From Lachnospiraceae bacterium (GTDB lineage: Bacteria; Bacillota; Clostridia; Lachnospirales; Lachnospiraceae): DNA of 64,000 bases. Position numbers and translations under genes: made by a program. Location: assembly GCA_910576385.1 (NCBI GenBank), contig CAJTIR010000001.1, positions 1 through 64,000 of the forward strand, written 5' to 3'. The stretch's first letter is position 1; each line of letters begins with the position of its first letter. Below are positions 33,537 through 42,374 of this stretch, piece after piece. The notes under the pieces are model-generated. The model had not been told where the DNA came from. It searched no databases and saw nothing but the letters and a program-made list of their open reading frames with translations.

Positions 33537-34430
33537 ATGGCGCTTTTTAAAGGGGCAGGTGTTGCGCTGGTGACACCTATGAAAGAGAATTTAGATGTGG
33601 ATTTTGATAAATTGCAGGAGTTGTTGGAAGATCAAATTGCAAATGGAACAGATAGTATTATTATTACAGGAACAACGGGAGAAGCTTCAACACTGACAGA
33701 GGAAGAGCATTTGGAGGTAATCAAAGCGGCTGTTTCTATAGTAAATAAACGGATTCCCGTGATTGCGGGAACGGGTTCTAATTGTACCAGAACAGCCATT
33801 GACTTGTCACGCCAGGCACAGAAAGTAGGCGCAGACGGTCTTTTAGTAGTGACGCCTTATTATAATAAAGCGACCCAGAAGGGACTGATTAGCCATTATA
33901 CAGAGATTGCAAAAAATGTAGATATTCCGATTATTTTGTACAATGTTCCTGGAAGAACTGGATGTAAGATTGCCCCAGAGACCGCTGCAACTCTGGCAAG
34001 GGATGTAGACAATATTGTAGGAATGAAGGATGCAGTAGGCGATATCTCCTATACCTTGAGATTGATGGAGCAGACGCAGGGTGAATTTGAGCTTTATTCT
34101 GGCGAGGACGGACAGGTGATTCCGCTTCTGGCCTGTGGTGGAATTGGAGTAATATCTGTACTTTCCAATGTGGCACCAAAGTTTATGCATGATATGGTTA
34201 TGAATTATCTAAATGGCAATCAGCAGGAAGCTTTGAAGATGCAGTGGAAAGCAATTCCAATGGTGGATGCTCTGTTTTGCGAAGTAAATCCTATTCCAGT
34301 AAAAGCAGCTATGAATTTGATGGGCTGGAAAGTGGGCTCTTTGCGCGCGCCCCTTGGTAATATGGAATCGGAGAACCAGAAGAAATTGGCAAAAGCAATG
34401 CAGGATTTTGGAATTGCTTTGGCTGAATAG
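33537..34430 (+). CDS. dapA: 4-hydroxy-tetrahydrodipicolinate synthase
   Basis: DapA condenses pyruvate with aspartate semialdehyde, the first step of the diaminopimelate/lysine branch. The Schiff-base Lys164 is in VGMKDA. The proton relay Thr46/Thr47 is in GTTGEA, with Tyr109, Tyr135 and Arg140 (YNVPGRTG) in place. Full length at 297 residues, with AAGGAGG upstream. It is controlled by the lysine riboswitch and followed by dapB after 212 bases. Confidence 0.96.
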   Translation: MALFKGAGVALVTPMKENLDVDFDKLQELLEDQIANGTDSIIITGTTGEASTLTEEEHLEVIKAAVSIVNKRIPVIAGTGSNCTRTAIDLSRQAQKVGADGLLVVTPYYNKATQKGLISHYTEIAKNVDIPIILYNVPGRTGCKIAPETAATLARDVDNIVGMKDAVGDISYTLRLMEQTQGEFELYSGEDGQVIPLLACGGIGVISVLSNVAPKFMHDMVMNYLNGNQQEALKMQWKAIPMVDALFCEVNPIPVKAAMNLMGWKVGSLRAPLGNMESENQKKLAKAMQDFGIALAE

Positions 34431-34642
34431 AAGAATTTTATTACAGTTCAGCTATCAGTAGCATTATGGGTGAGTCATACTGACATGAATGAGCACATAA
34501 TGTGACGGATGAGCAAAGCGCCCATTAAGCCTCAGACAAAAACTGCATGAGCAGCGGAAAGCCTGCTTTGCAGGCGGTCTGTGGCTTGTTTTATGGATGG
34601 AATGAATTGTAACATAATGATCACAGCTAGGAGGAAAAGAAA

Positions 34643-35404
34643 ATGATAAAAATGATTATGCATGGCTGTAATGGGAAAATGGGCCAAGTTATCACAAATA
34701 TTTGTAAAGAGGATCCTGAAATTGAGATTGTAGCGGGGATTGACCCTTATAGTGGGGTACAAAATGAATATCCAGTATTTGCAAATGTTGCGGATTGTGA
34801 GCTAAAAGCAGATGTTGTGGTAGATTTTGCAGCGGCACCCGCTATAGATGCTCTGCTAGATTACTGTGTAACACATAAATTGCCCGTGGTTTTGTGCACC
34901 ACAGGGTTAAGTGAAGAACAGCTTGCACGTGTAGAAGCCGTCAGCCGAGAGATTCCAGTGTTGAAATCTGCCAATATGTCTCTGGGTATTAATATGTTAT
35001 TGGATCTATTACAAAAAGCAGCAAATATTTTGGCTCCAGCCGGATTTGATATGGAGATTGTGGAAAAACATCACAACCAGAAGGTAGATGCACCCAGCGG
35101 AACAGCACTTGCACTGGCAGATTCGATCAATGAGGCATTAGAAAATGCTTATGCTTATCAATATGATCGCACACAAGAGAGAAAGAAACGTGAGAAATAT
35201 GAAATTGGAATCCAGGCAGTGCGGGGCGGCAGTATTGTGGGTGAGCATGAAGTGATTTTTGCGGGAATGGATGAGGTGATCGAGTTCAAGCATACAGCAT
35301 ACTCCAAGGCAATTTTTGGTAAAGGAGCTGTGGAAGCAGCAAAATTTCTTGCAGGTCGTTGTGCAGGCCGCTATGAAATGAGTGATGTGATTGCTGCCAG
35401 ATAA
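34643..35404 (+). CDS. dapB: 4-hydroxy-tetrahydrodipicolinate reductase
   Basis: DapB reduces the DapA product with NAD(P)H. The nucleotide loop GCNGKMGQV (8-16) and the catalytic segment EKHHNQKVDAPSGTAL (His143/His144, Lys147) are intact. Length 253 residues, with a strong GGAGG. The gap to dapA contains a hairpin (GCCTGC/GCAGGC near 34570) but no terminator T-run, so read-through from dapA is likely. A response regulator starts just after it. Confidence 0.96.
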   Translation: MIKMIMHGCNGKMGQVITNICKEDPEIEIVAGIDPYSGVQNEYPVFANVADCELKADVVVDFAAAPAIDALLDYCVTHKLPVVLCTTGLSEEQLARVEAVSREIPVLKSANMSLGINMLLDLLQKAANILAPAGFDMEIVEKHHNQKVDAPSGTALALADSINEALENAYAYQYDRTQERKKREKYEIGIQAVRGGSIVGEHEVIFAGMDEVIEFKHTAYSKAIFGKGAVEAAKFLAGRCAGRYEMSDVIAAR

Positions 35405-35420
35405 ACAGAAAGGAGACAAG

Positions 35421-36122
35421 GTGAAACGAAAGATACTGATTATTGATGATGATGCGGATCTCTCTATGATCGTTCAGGATATGCTGGAAGATTATGGATA
35501 TGAGGTAGAAATGGCATGGTCAGCAGAGCAGGCCTACAGACAGTTGGAACGTGAAAACATTCATCTGATTCTGTTGGATATTAACCTGCCTGGCAGTACA
35601 GGGTTTGAAGTATGCCGGGAGCTGCGGAATTTTTCCACAGTCCCGGTTATTTTTGTAAGTGCAAGGACAAGTGAAGATGACAGGGTAACAGGATTAGACA
35701 TTGGTGGAGATGATTATCTGGCAAAGCCCTATTCTCTGCGAGAATTGCTGTCTCGGGTAAATTCTTTGATACGCAGAACCTATGGATTTGGAGAAAAGAC
35801 GGAGGAGTACCGTTTTGGAAAACAGGGGGAGTATTTATTATCTGTACAAAATAGGACTTTGATATGTGAATCCTTTGAGGGAGCGAAAGAACAAATTTCC
35901 TTGTCTTTAAAAGAATTTGATCTTCTGGCCTATTTAGTGGCACATCAACGAGAGAGTATTTCCAAAGAAACGCTGCTGCGGGAGATTTGGGGAGCATTCT
36001 GTGAAGTGGAACCGTCTACCGTAGCGGTACACATCCGCTGGTTGCGGGAAAAACTGGAACAAAATCCTTCCAAACCAGAGTTAATACAGACTGTTTGGGG
36101 AGTGGGGTATCGTTTGTTATGA
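35421..36122 (+). CDS. OmpR family response regulator
   Basis: The receiver domain has the acidic pair DDDAD, the phosphoacceptor Asp in LLDINLPGSTGF and Lys in DDYLAKPYS. The winged-helix domain (about 135-233) ends with IQTVWGVGYRLL. The GTG at 35421 has AAAGGAG five bases away; the earlier in-frame ATG lies inside dapB. It overlaps the kinase gene. The regulator, the kinase and the ABC transporter at 41570 form the standard antibiotic-peptide-sensing set, here separated by an island. Confidence 0.93.
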   Translation: MKRKILIIDDDADLSMIVQDMLEDYGYEVEMAWSAEQAYRQLERENIHLILLDINLPGSTGFEVCRELRNFSTVPVIFVSARTSEDDRVTGLDIGGDDYLAKPYSLRELLSRVNSLIRRTYGFGEKTEEYRFGKQGEYLLSVQNRTLICESFEGAKEQISLSLKEFDLLAYLVAHQRESISKETLLREIWGAFCEVEPSTVAVHIRWLREKLEQNPSKPELIQTVWGVGYRLL

Positions 36123-37285
36123 GAAGATCATTAAAAAGAAGAATGTTAGTATTGCTGCTGGTGCTATTGGGGGGATTTTCTAGTGTGGTATTACTGTTTT
36201 TGTTAGAGATGGGAGAAATATCAAAACATAATGTAAAGAATCAGGAGCAGATTGTTGCCCTCAATGAAATAGAAAAACTAACAGAGCAAGAAGGTATCAG
36301 TCCTGCAAAACAACAAATTGAAGAATTTCGACAGCAATTAGGTACATGGAATGGCAAGCATCAATATAAAATCGAAAAAAAATGGATGTTTTTTGTATGG
36401 TTTGTAGGTGTGATGGGCATGTGCTGTTTGTTTTTTGTGATGTATTGGGTTGTGTTACGTCCCTTTGAAAAACTGGAAAGATATGCAGAGGAGATTGCCT
36501 TGGGAAATTTGGAAGTTCATCTTGATTTTAGTCGTGGCAATCCATTTGGAGCTTTTACCTGGGCATTTGACCATATGCGCCGCGAAATTCTTAAAGCACG
36601 TATCTGTGAACAAGAGGCGATTGAAAATAATAAGACAGTAATTGCCACCCTGTCCCATGATATTAAGACACCCGTTTCTTCTATTCGGGCATATGCAGAA
36701 GGTTTGGAGGCAAATATGGATACTACGCCAAAACGGCGTCAGAGGTATCTGTCAGTTATTATGAAAAAATGTGATCAGGTAACACAACTGACAAACGATT
36801 TGCTTCTCCATTCGTTGACAGATCTAGATAAGCTGCAGATTCAATGGGAGATTGTGGAGATGCAGTCTTTTTTGCGGCAAGCACTCCAGGAACTTTCAGG
36901 TGAAAGGGGCGATCTTATTTTGGAGAGTGAACTCATTTCAGTTCGACTGCAGGCAGATGGAAAAAGACTGGCACAGGTGTTGGACAATATTGTCGGCAAT
37001 GCGCGCAAATATGCACAGGGAACACAGATTCATTTTTGGACTGTTGTGTCAGAAAATTTTTATGAGATTCATATTAAGGATGGCGGGAATGGAATCTTAC
37101 CAGAAGATATGCCATTCATTTTTGAAAAATTTTATCGTGGAAAAAATGCGAAAGACCAGACAGGAGCCGGACTGGGGCTTTATATTGTGAAATATATTAT
37201 TACTCAAATGGGAGGGGAAGTGTGTCTGATTACTTCTAGTGATGGACTGGAAGTAATTTTGAAGCTTGATCTCTTAAGGATATGA
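36119..37285 (+). CDS. sensor histidine kinase
   Basis: Two membrane segments (about 9-31 and 90-112) flank a short extracytoplasmic loop of some 60 residues, then HAMP. The H-box is TLSHDIKTPVSSIRAYAEG. The ATPase has the N-box QVLDNIVGNARKYA and GNGILPEDMPFIFEKFYRG, with the G2 box GAGLGLYIVK. The ATG at 36119 overlaps the regulator stop (ATGA). The small loop suggests sensing through a partner ABC transporter, as in Bce-type systems. Confidence 0.92.
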   Translation: MRRSLKRRMLVLLLVLLGGFSSVVLLFLLEMGEISKHNVKNQEQIVALNEIEKLTEQEGISPAKQQIEEFRQQLGTWNGKHQYKIEKKWMFFVWFVGVMGMCCLFFVMYWVVLRPFEKLERYAEEIALGNLEVHLDFSRGNPFGAFTWAFDHMRREILKARICEQEAIENNKTVIATLSHDIKTPVSSIRAYAEGLEANMDTTPKRRQRYLSVIMKKCDQVTQLTNDLLLHSLTDLDKLQIQWEIVEMQSFLRQALQELSGERGDLILESELISVRLQADGKRLAQVLDNIVGNARKYAQGTQIHFWTVVSENFYEIHIKDGGNGILPEDMPFIFEKFYRGKNAKDQTGAGLGLYIVKYIITQMGGEVCLITSSDGLEVILKLDLLRI

Positions 37286-37289
37286 GGTG

Positions 37290-37917
37290 CTAGACAAAAG
37301 AAGATTCTGCTGCCATTATGGCGACGTGATACCAAAGAATAGATTGCAGAGTGAATAGGGATAGTACGTTCTTTACTGTTTTTTGTTTTCATGCTGTCTT
37401 CAAAGTAACCGTTTTTCAAGTCTACTTTTATATCAGTGTAAGCCTTTATGCGGAAAACGCTATAACACATGATCAACAGCATTTCAACTACTGGATGTTG
37501 TTGATGTTTCCATAAAATATTTATTTCTTCTTCAGTAAAAGGTACCCCAGATTCATCATCTTCTGGTAGGGGAATATAGAGAAATGCAGAGTAATCTTTT
37601 TCAACGATTTCATATTTTATTGCGTATTAATACATTTGATGTAGTAGGCTGACAATCAACTCAAGGGATGCATGTTTCAAAGGACATTCATTTAAGATGT
37701 TCTGTAGATCATCATACCGAAGCTGTCCAAAATGGGTTTGGTGTACAGCGGAGCAGTTTTTGTAAGCTGCCCTGGTAGAATTAATGGCTGACTGTGAAAG
37801 TTTTTTGGGAGAATTGTAGAATTTTTCTTGAAAAAATCTTTCGTAGACTTCTGAAAAAAAGGGTGGGCGGTCAATAAAAGTTCCATAGCCCGCTTTAATT
37901 TTTCCTTTTCTTTCCAT
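37290..37917 (-). pseudogene. tyrosine integrase remnant
   Basis: The minus strand reads the SAM-like domain of a Clostridia phage/ICE integrase: FFSEVYERFFQEKFYNSPKK, then HFGQLRYDDLQNILNE. After a single TAA at about 37630 it continues as AIKYEIVEKDYSAFLYIPLP, EEINILWKHQ and the first catalytic part LLIMCYSVFRIKAYTDIK...KERTIPIH. The C-terminal catalytic His-x-x-Arg and Tyr are gone, cut off against the kinase gene end. The N-terminal DNA-arm domain is also mostly missing. It marks the left edge of the defence island. Confidence 0.82.
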
Positions 37918-38069
37918 GTTCTGGGTATCTATGAAAGACCGTTCCTGTTGGCGCGGGGGCGGTTTTTAATTGTAAACATGTCAAATATTTTTATATGTAA
38001 TATTTACACACTAATTATCACTGAGAAACACGGTTATTTGTGTTGAATTTTAGTTATCTAATTTTTAAA

Positions 38070-38140
38070 TAAAGCAAAAAGCACCCATGCATATAAATGC
38101 ACAGGCACCTTTCAACCATAATCAATATGGTTCTCTCTGT
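38070..38140 (-). ncRNA. probable small RNA next to the Abi gene (abiF-RNA-like)
   Basis: On the minus strand AACCATA/TATGGTT forms one hairpin. GTGCCTGTGCAT pairs fully with ATGCATGGGTGC through four G-U wobbles that would be mismatches on the plus strand, so the RNA is transcribed from the minus strand. TTTTTGCTTT follows as terminator. TTGTAA and TAGTAT (38170-38175 and 38147-38152, 17-base spacer) give a promoter about seven bases upstream. This yields an RNA of about 70 bases. Its arrangement recalls the reported abiF RNA motif; the identification is from memory. Confidence 0.6.
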
Positions 38141-38204
38141 ACAAGTATACTACCATATTACTATAAATATTACAATATAAAAGTGAAAAAAATGTAAAAA
38201 AATT

Positions 38205-39224
38205 TCACGATTTATCATATTTATTATAATCAATATCTTTTTTGGGGAGGCTGACTATTATATCAAGGTCATCTAAATTTTTGATTCCCATCTGTGCCCT
38301 AATATATTCAAAAGCATTAAAATCTATATTGTCTTTCAAATCTAACAGCATTTCCTTTAGTTCTGAAATAAATTGTTGGTATTCTTTATATGGAAGATAG
38401 TATTTAAAATAAATTAACAAATCAAATATACGTTGTTCTCGATCGCGTGTGTATGCACGGCGCAAACTTCGAAAATATTTTTCAATTATCCTGCCTGTAG
38501 ATCTATTTTGGTTTATAGACCGTGAAAGACAATATATGCGTTCGTTATGAGCGCATGAATTTCTAATTCTGCGTAACCAATGGAGACTTCCGATTAAAAG
38601 TTTTACCATAGGATGTTCATCCTCATCTACCATATCATATAGTTTACATATGGAGTGAGAGACTTCGGTTTTTCCATAGTTTATTACATCAATAAAGGTA
38701 GAAAAATTTACCACTTTTATCATGATCCAAGTTGGAATTTTTTTGTGATTCTCCATGTAAAATTTAACATAATCCAATTGACTGCGGCTTAGTTCATTGT
38801 AAGCTTTTGAAATAGTCCCCATTTTGTTTTGTAAAGTGCTGTCAGGGGAATATGCAGAGGTATCGTACCACGCAATAGAACCATATCCATTACATTCATC
38901 AAACTTGTAACCAGTCAATGTTCGTACCTCTTCTTCAATTTGTGTAATATATTTCAGCAAAAGAGAACGTAGCGAATCATCAAATAATTTGACTCTATAA
39001 ATTTGGTCAATACTTGTGTCAGGAATGTAATTATGATTTCCATCCGAATCAGTTCCGCAGGTAAATGGCGTTTTGTATCCGTTAATAATATTAAAATATC
39101 CTGCACGTATGAGGATTTTTTTGTGTTCGGAACCATTACAAAGGATTTTTTTATCTTTGCGCAATTTTTTCATTTGTTGATTATAAGTTAAGAAGCTTTT
39201 ATCTTCAAAGTTATTTTTAGACAT
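38205..39224 (-). CDS. Abi_2 (AbiD/AbiF-like) abortive infection protein
   Basis: A 339-residue protein with the Abi_2 pattern: KSFLTYNQQMKKLRKDKKIL, ILIRAGYFNIINGYKTPF, LKYITQIEEEVRT and the C-terminal HEPN-like RNxxxH region, RIRNSCAHNERIYCL. The RNSCAHNE segment corresponds to the HEPN Rx4-6H ribonuclease motif, so phage-induced RNA cleavage and growth arrest are expected. The start at 39224 has GAGGGGGA upstream and removes 53 unlikely residues. A probable partner ncRNA lies just downstream. Confidence 0.85.
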   Translation of the reverse strand: MSKNNFEDKSFLTYNQQMKKLRKDKKILCNGSEHKKILIRAGYFNIINGYKTPFTCGTDSDGNHNYIPDTSIDQIYRVKLFDDSLRSLLLKYITQIEEEVRTLTGYKFDECNGYGSIAWYDTSAYSPDSTLQNKMGTISKAYNELSRSQLDYVKFYMENHKKIPTWIMIKVVNFSTFIDVINYGKTEVSHSICKLYDMVDEDEHPMVKLLIGSLHWLRRIRNSCAHNERIYCLSRSINQNRSTGRIIEKYFRSLRRAYTRDREQRIFDLLIYFKYYLPYKEYQQFISELKEMLLDLKDNIDFNAFEYIRAQMGIKNLDDLDIIVSLPKKDIDYNKYDKS

Positions 39225-39470
39225 TTGTACAATCCCCCTCTTTGTGTATATGTTTGTTGCTATAGAAATAATAATTATTATAATAAGCCTACTTTTGTCA
39301 ATGGGTGTTTTCAGAAAACAAAAAATGGAGTAAGGAGCCTTGACGATCAGAAATACAGATGCTACAATGCATTTATAGCTCATGTATATCAGCTTTTCCC
39401 CCTAAGTTAAGATGATATATTTTGAAACTTCATGAACAGATGGTTCTTTCTGGATCTGAAACCCTTTAAT

Positions 39471-40039
39471 TTAGCTATCAATCAAAGTATTGCAACCAAT
39501 TACAATACTTAATATGGCGCCTGTATCTATATTTTTAAATTTTAAGGTTGCAGGTGTCAGTATTTCAGATCGTCTTTGTACACTGTTTGTATTTGATTGA
39601 GAGCTTTTGTTCTTTTTCTTTTTTCCACTGGCTCTAACAGCAGCACCGACGATAGTTCCTACTCCTGGAGCGAGAAAAGAACCAACAACAGCCCCAGCAG
39701 CCACTTTTCCGCTTTTTCTTTTTGTAATTTCCTGTTCAGTTGTATTCGTAGTTGAATCTGTTATTATTTCAATTCTGGGCCACTCCAAATATAATCAACA
39801 AAAAGGAATTTATCATGAAAATTATTGTTAAAATATATAGTTCCATCTTGTCTTTGAAACATTGTTGAATTAGATGATGCATGCACGAGTTGATAACCGG
39901 AGTTAATTTGGAACATAACTTTTTGCATTTTTGTTTGTTCGGATTGCATATGAATCATTTCAGTTTGTCGGTTTATCTCATCCTTTACTAAATCGGTAGC
40001 TTTGCTTGTAGCAGTTCTGATTAAATCTCCAAATCCCAT
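39471..40039 (-). pseudogene. small two-part protein gene with a frameshift
   Basis: The first block (40039-39764) encodes MGFGDLIRTATSKATDLVKD and ends YIWSGPELK. One frame over, the next block (39788-39471) continues as RIEIITDSTTNTTEQEITKR, then a glycine-rich hydrophobic stretch GKVAAGAVVGSFLAPGVGTI and a Lys-rich tail. The two read as one protein, of the small glycine-zipper type, interrupted by one indel near 39778. They could also be overlapping genes. It sits between the Abi protein and the nuclease; function unknown. Confidence 0.55.
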
Positions 40040-40072
40040 ATCTTTATTCCTACCTTTCTCTCAGAACGGTAA

Positions 40073-41119
40073 TTACATGTTTTTACATTTTTGGTATGTA
40101 TCTGTAATTAAATCTTTGATTTGTTCTAATTGTTCTACTTCATCAAAGAGATATTCTGTTTCGTAATCAGTATCATTAAATTTATGTAGTATAAATAACC
40201 TGTTTTCTTGTCTAATAGAAATTCTACATATCCATTTATATTGCGAATCAGAAATATGCATATATGCATAACGAGAAGTTTTTTTGTATGAAACATCACA
40301 TATGTTTAACATATTTTTGATATATTCAAGAGCAGCAGTTTCTTCTATTAGAAAATCATATTCCTTTTCAGAAGCGTTCGGGTTTTTGGTAGTTTCTGGA
40401 GGGACATCGGATGATATAATATTTTTTAACTTATTATTTAAGAGGTCTGAAATATAATCATCAATAGCAACACGGGTGAGCGCTTTAAATTTGTCAATTA
40501 CAGCTTGTGTTTTTACACCAGTATAGATATTTTTGATTAGTGCGCGTACAAATTGTTCTGATGGTTCGTTAAATTGTTCTGCAATAGCATTCTTTAATAA
40601 TGATGTATATTTAAGTTCAGAAGCACTATTTAAAATCCCTTTCATGTTGAAGGTTTCTTTTTTAAATTTTGCCAATTCTATAATAGAATGCGACTTAAGA
40701 TTAAGCAGATCAATTTCAAGAAATGGCATCAAATCCATTTTATTAGCCTCTTCCAAATCAGAAAAAAACCTATAAACAATACCATTGGTAAGAATACCAA
40801 ATCTTGCTTTGGTTACAGTAAAGTATCGAAATAATTGATTAAGGTGTTTTGCATTTAATTCTGTATTTACAGTTTTAACCTCTATGATAATAATAGGATC
40901 GTTATTTTGCATAATTGCATAATCAACTTTTTCTCCCTTTTTTGTACCTGTATCTGCTGTATATTCTGGAACAAATTCAAGTGGATTGAAAACATCATAA
41001 CCAAGCAGATGAAAAAATGGGAGGACAAGAGAAGTTTTTGTGGCCTCTTCTGTTGTTAAGGTATTTTTTATTTTTTCTACTCTTTGAGAAAATTGAGTTA
41101 TTTTTTCAGTAAAATCCAT
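40073..41119 (-). CDS. HsdR_N-like PD-(D/E)XK nuclease
   Basis: The N-terminal 150 residues are a type I restriction R-subunit-like nuclease domain: TEEATKTSLVLPFFHLLGYD, VPEYTADTGTKKGEKVDYAI and IIIIEVKTVN, giving the D...ExK catalytic set. No helicase motor follows. The C-terminal 190 residues are helical, with a possible DNA-sensing part (YAYMHISDSQYKWICRI). Stand-alone proteins of this family are frequent in phage-defence regions and prophages. A small protein gene follows closely on the same strand. Confidence 0.82.
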   Translation of the reverse strand: MDFTEKITQFSQRVEKIKNTLTTEEATKTSLVLPFFHLLGYDVFNPLEFVPEYTADTGTKKGEKVDYAIMQNNDPIIIIEVKTVNTELNAKHLNQLFRYFTVTKARFGILTNGIVYRFFSDLEEANKMDLMPFLEIDLLNLKSHSIIELAKFKKETFNMKGILNSASELKYTSLLKNAIAEQFNEPSEQFVRALIKNIYTGVKTQAVIDKFKALTRVAIDDYISDLLNNKLKNIISSDVPPETTKNPNASEKEYDFLIEETAALEYIKNMLNICDVSYKKTSRYAYMHISDSQYKWICRISIRQENRLFILHKFNDTDYETEYLFDEVEQLEQIKDLITDTYQKCKNM

Positions 41120-41569
41120 AGTTCCCCTCTTTCCATATTTTGATATACAAATATTACAAATATTTTTTATATATCATACCAGATTATATGACATTTTTCT
41201 ATCCTATTTTTAAATTTAGATATAAATCGTTTAAATCGTGCACACTATCTGAAGAAAGACCAACTATTAAAAGTCAAGTAGATAATTTAAAAAGCCAAAA
41301 GAAATTTTATAGAAAAAAGTGTACAACAATAAGATCTGCTGTCAGGCAAGCATAAGAATCTCTAAGGGATTTTTTTCAGATTTTTAGATAGATTGTATTG
41401 CATTTATCAGTGATTATGTGCCATAAAAATGGACATATGCGTTTGATGGCTAGCAACAAATTAGCAACAAAACGCCAAAAACCTTGATGTTATAAGGGAT
41501 ATAAAATACATTTCTTAAAGACTTCTTAATATTTTTTCTGTTAATCTGATAAAAAAGGAGGAAGAGTAC
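41120..41569. other. right edge of the defence island, no gene supported
   Basis: AT-rich sequence with stops in all frames on the minus strand. TAGCAACAAATTAGCAACAA at 41450-41470 is a direct repeat of TAGCAACAAA. CTTGATGTTATAAGG (41484-41498) matches 12 of 15 bases with CTTGATCTCTTAAGG at the kinase gene end (37264-37278), which could be diverged attachment repeats. The GGAGGA ribosome site of the ABC gene is at 41559. Confidence 0.45.
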
Positions 41570-42364
41570 ATGAGAGAGATCATTTTGTCGTCAAAAAATC
41601 TATGTAAGAGTTTTGCCAACAATGGCGGGCAGAACCATGTGCTGGATCATGTGACATTGGAGATTTATGAGAAAGATTTTACAGTGATTATGGGAGCTTC
41701 TGGTTCTGGTAAATCTACGTTGTTGTATTGTCTCAGTGGAATGGACAGTATTACCAGTGGAGCAGTATATTATCGTCAACAGGAGTTTAGTCATTACTCA
41801 GAACGGGAAATGGCAGCGCTTCGGGCAGTAGAGTTTGGTTTTGTATTTCAACAGTCCCATCTGGTCAGCCACCTTACACTGATGGAAAATATAGTTGTGC
41901 CTGGGTATTTGGGGCGGGGAAGTAAATTTGCCTCTGGAAAAGGAAAAAAGAAGGAGAAGGCAGAGAATGTAAAGCTGCGTGCCTTGGAGTTGTTGGAATT
42001 GATGAATATTGCAGACGCAAAGGACCGCCTTCCTTCCCAGGTCTCTGGGGGTGAGGCACAGCGCGCCGCAATTGCAAGAGCTGTAATCAGTGAACCAGGG
42101 ATTATATTGGCAGATGAACCGACAGGAGCCTTGAATCGTAAGAATACGGAGGAAGTGCTCAATCTTTTGACAAAGCTCAATCAGCAAAAACTGAGTGTCT
42201 TGATGGTCACACATGATATCCATGCAGCAGCCCGCGCAGATAGGTTACTGTATTTGGATGATGGCAGAATCAGTGGAGAAATGACTATGCCTAAATTTGA
42301 GCCGCAAGAAGCAAGAAATCGGGAAGTACAAATCAATGCCTGGCTTTCCGCTATGGAATGGTAG
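41570..42364 (+). CDS. ABC transporter ATP-binding protein, MacB/LolD type
   Basis: Walker A GASGSGKSTLL, signature VSGGEAQRAAIARA, Walker B IILADEPTGAL and the switch His in VTHD are all present, with a 264-residue length. It partners the FtsX-type permease immediately downstream. Bce-like transporters of this class detoxify or release cell-wall antibiotics and signal flux to a kinase. The matching two-component genes at 35421-37285 lie on the other side of the island. Confidence 0.93.
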   Translation: MREIILSSKNLCKSFANNGGQNHVLDHVTLEIYEKDFTVIMGASGSGKSTLLYCLSGMDSITSGAVYYRQQEFSHYSEREMAALRAVEFGFVFQQSHLVSHLTLMENIVVPGYLGRGSKFASGKGKKKEKAENVKLRALELLELMNIADAKDRLPSQVSGGEAQRAAIARAVISEPGIILADEPTGALNRKNTEEVLNLLTKLNQQKLSVLMVTHDIHAAARADRLLYLDDGRISGEMTMPKFEPQEARNREVQINAWLSAMEW

Positions 42365-42374
42365 GAGGTCTGGA

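Noticed and set aside
41140-41355. 71-residue ORF at the island edge
   Set aside because: No ribosome site, AT-rich low-complexity start, and it lies where the attachment repeat is expected.
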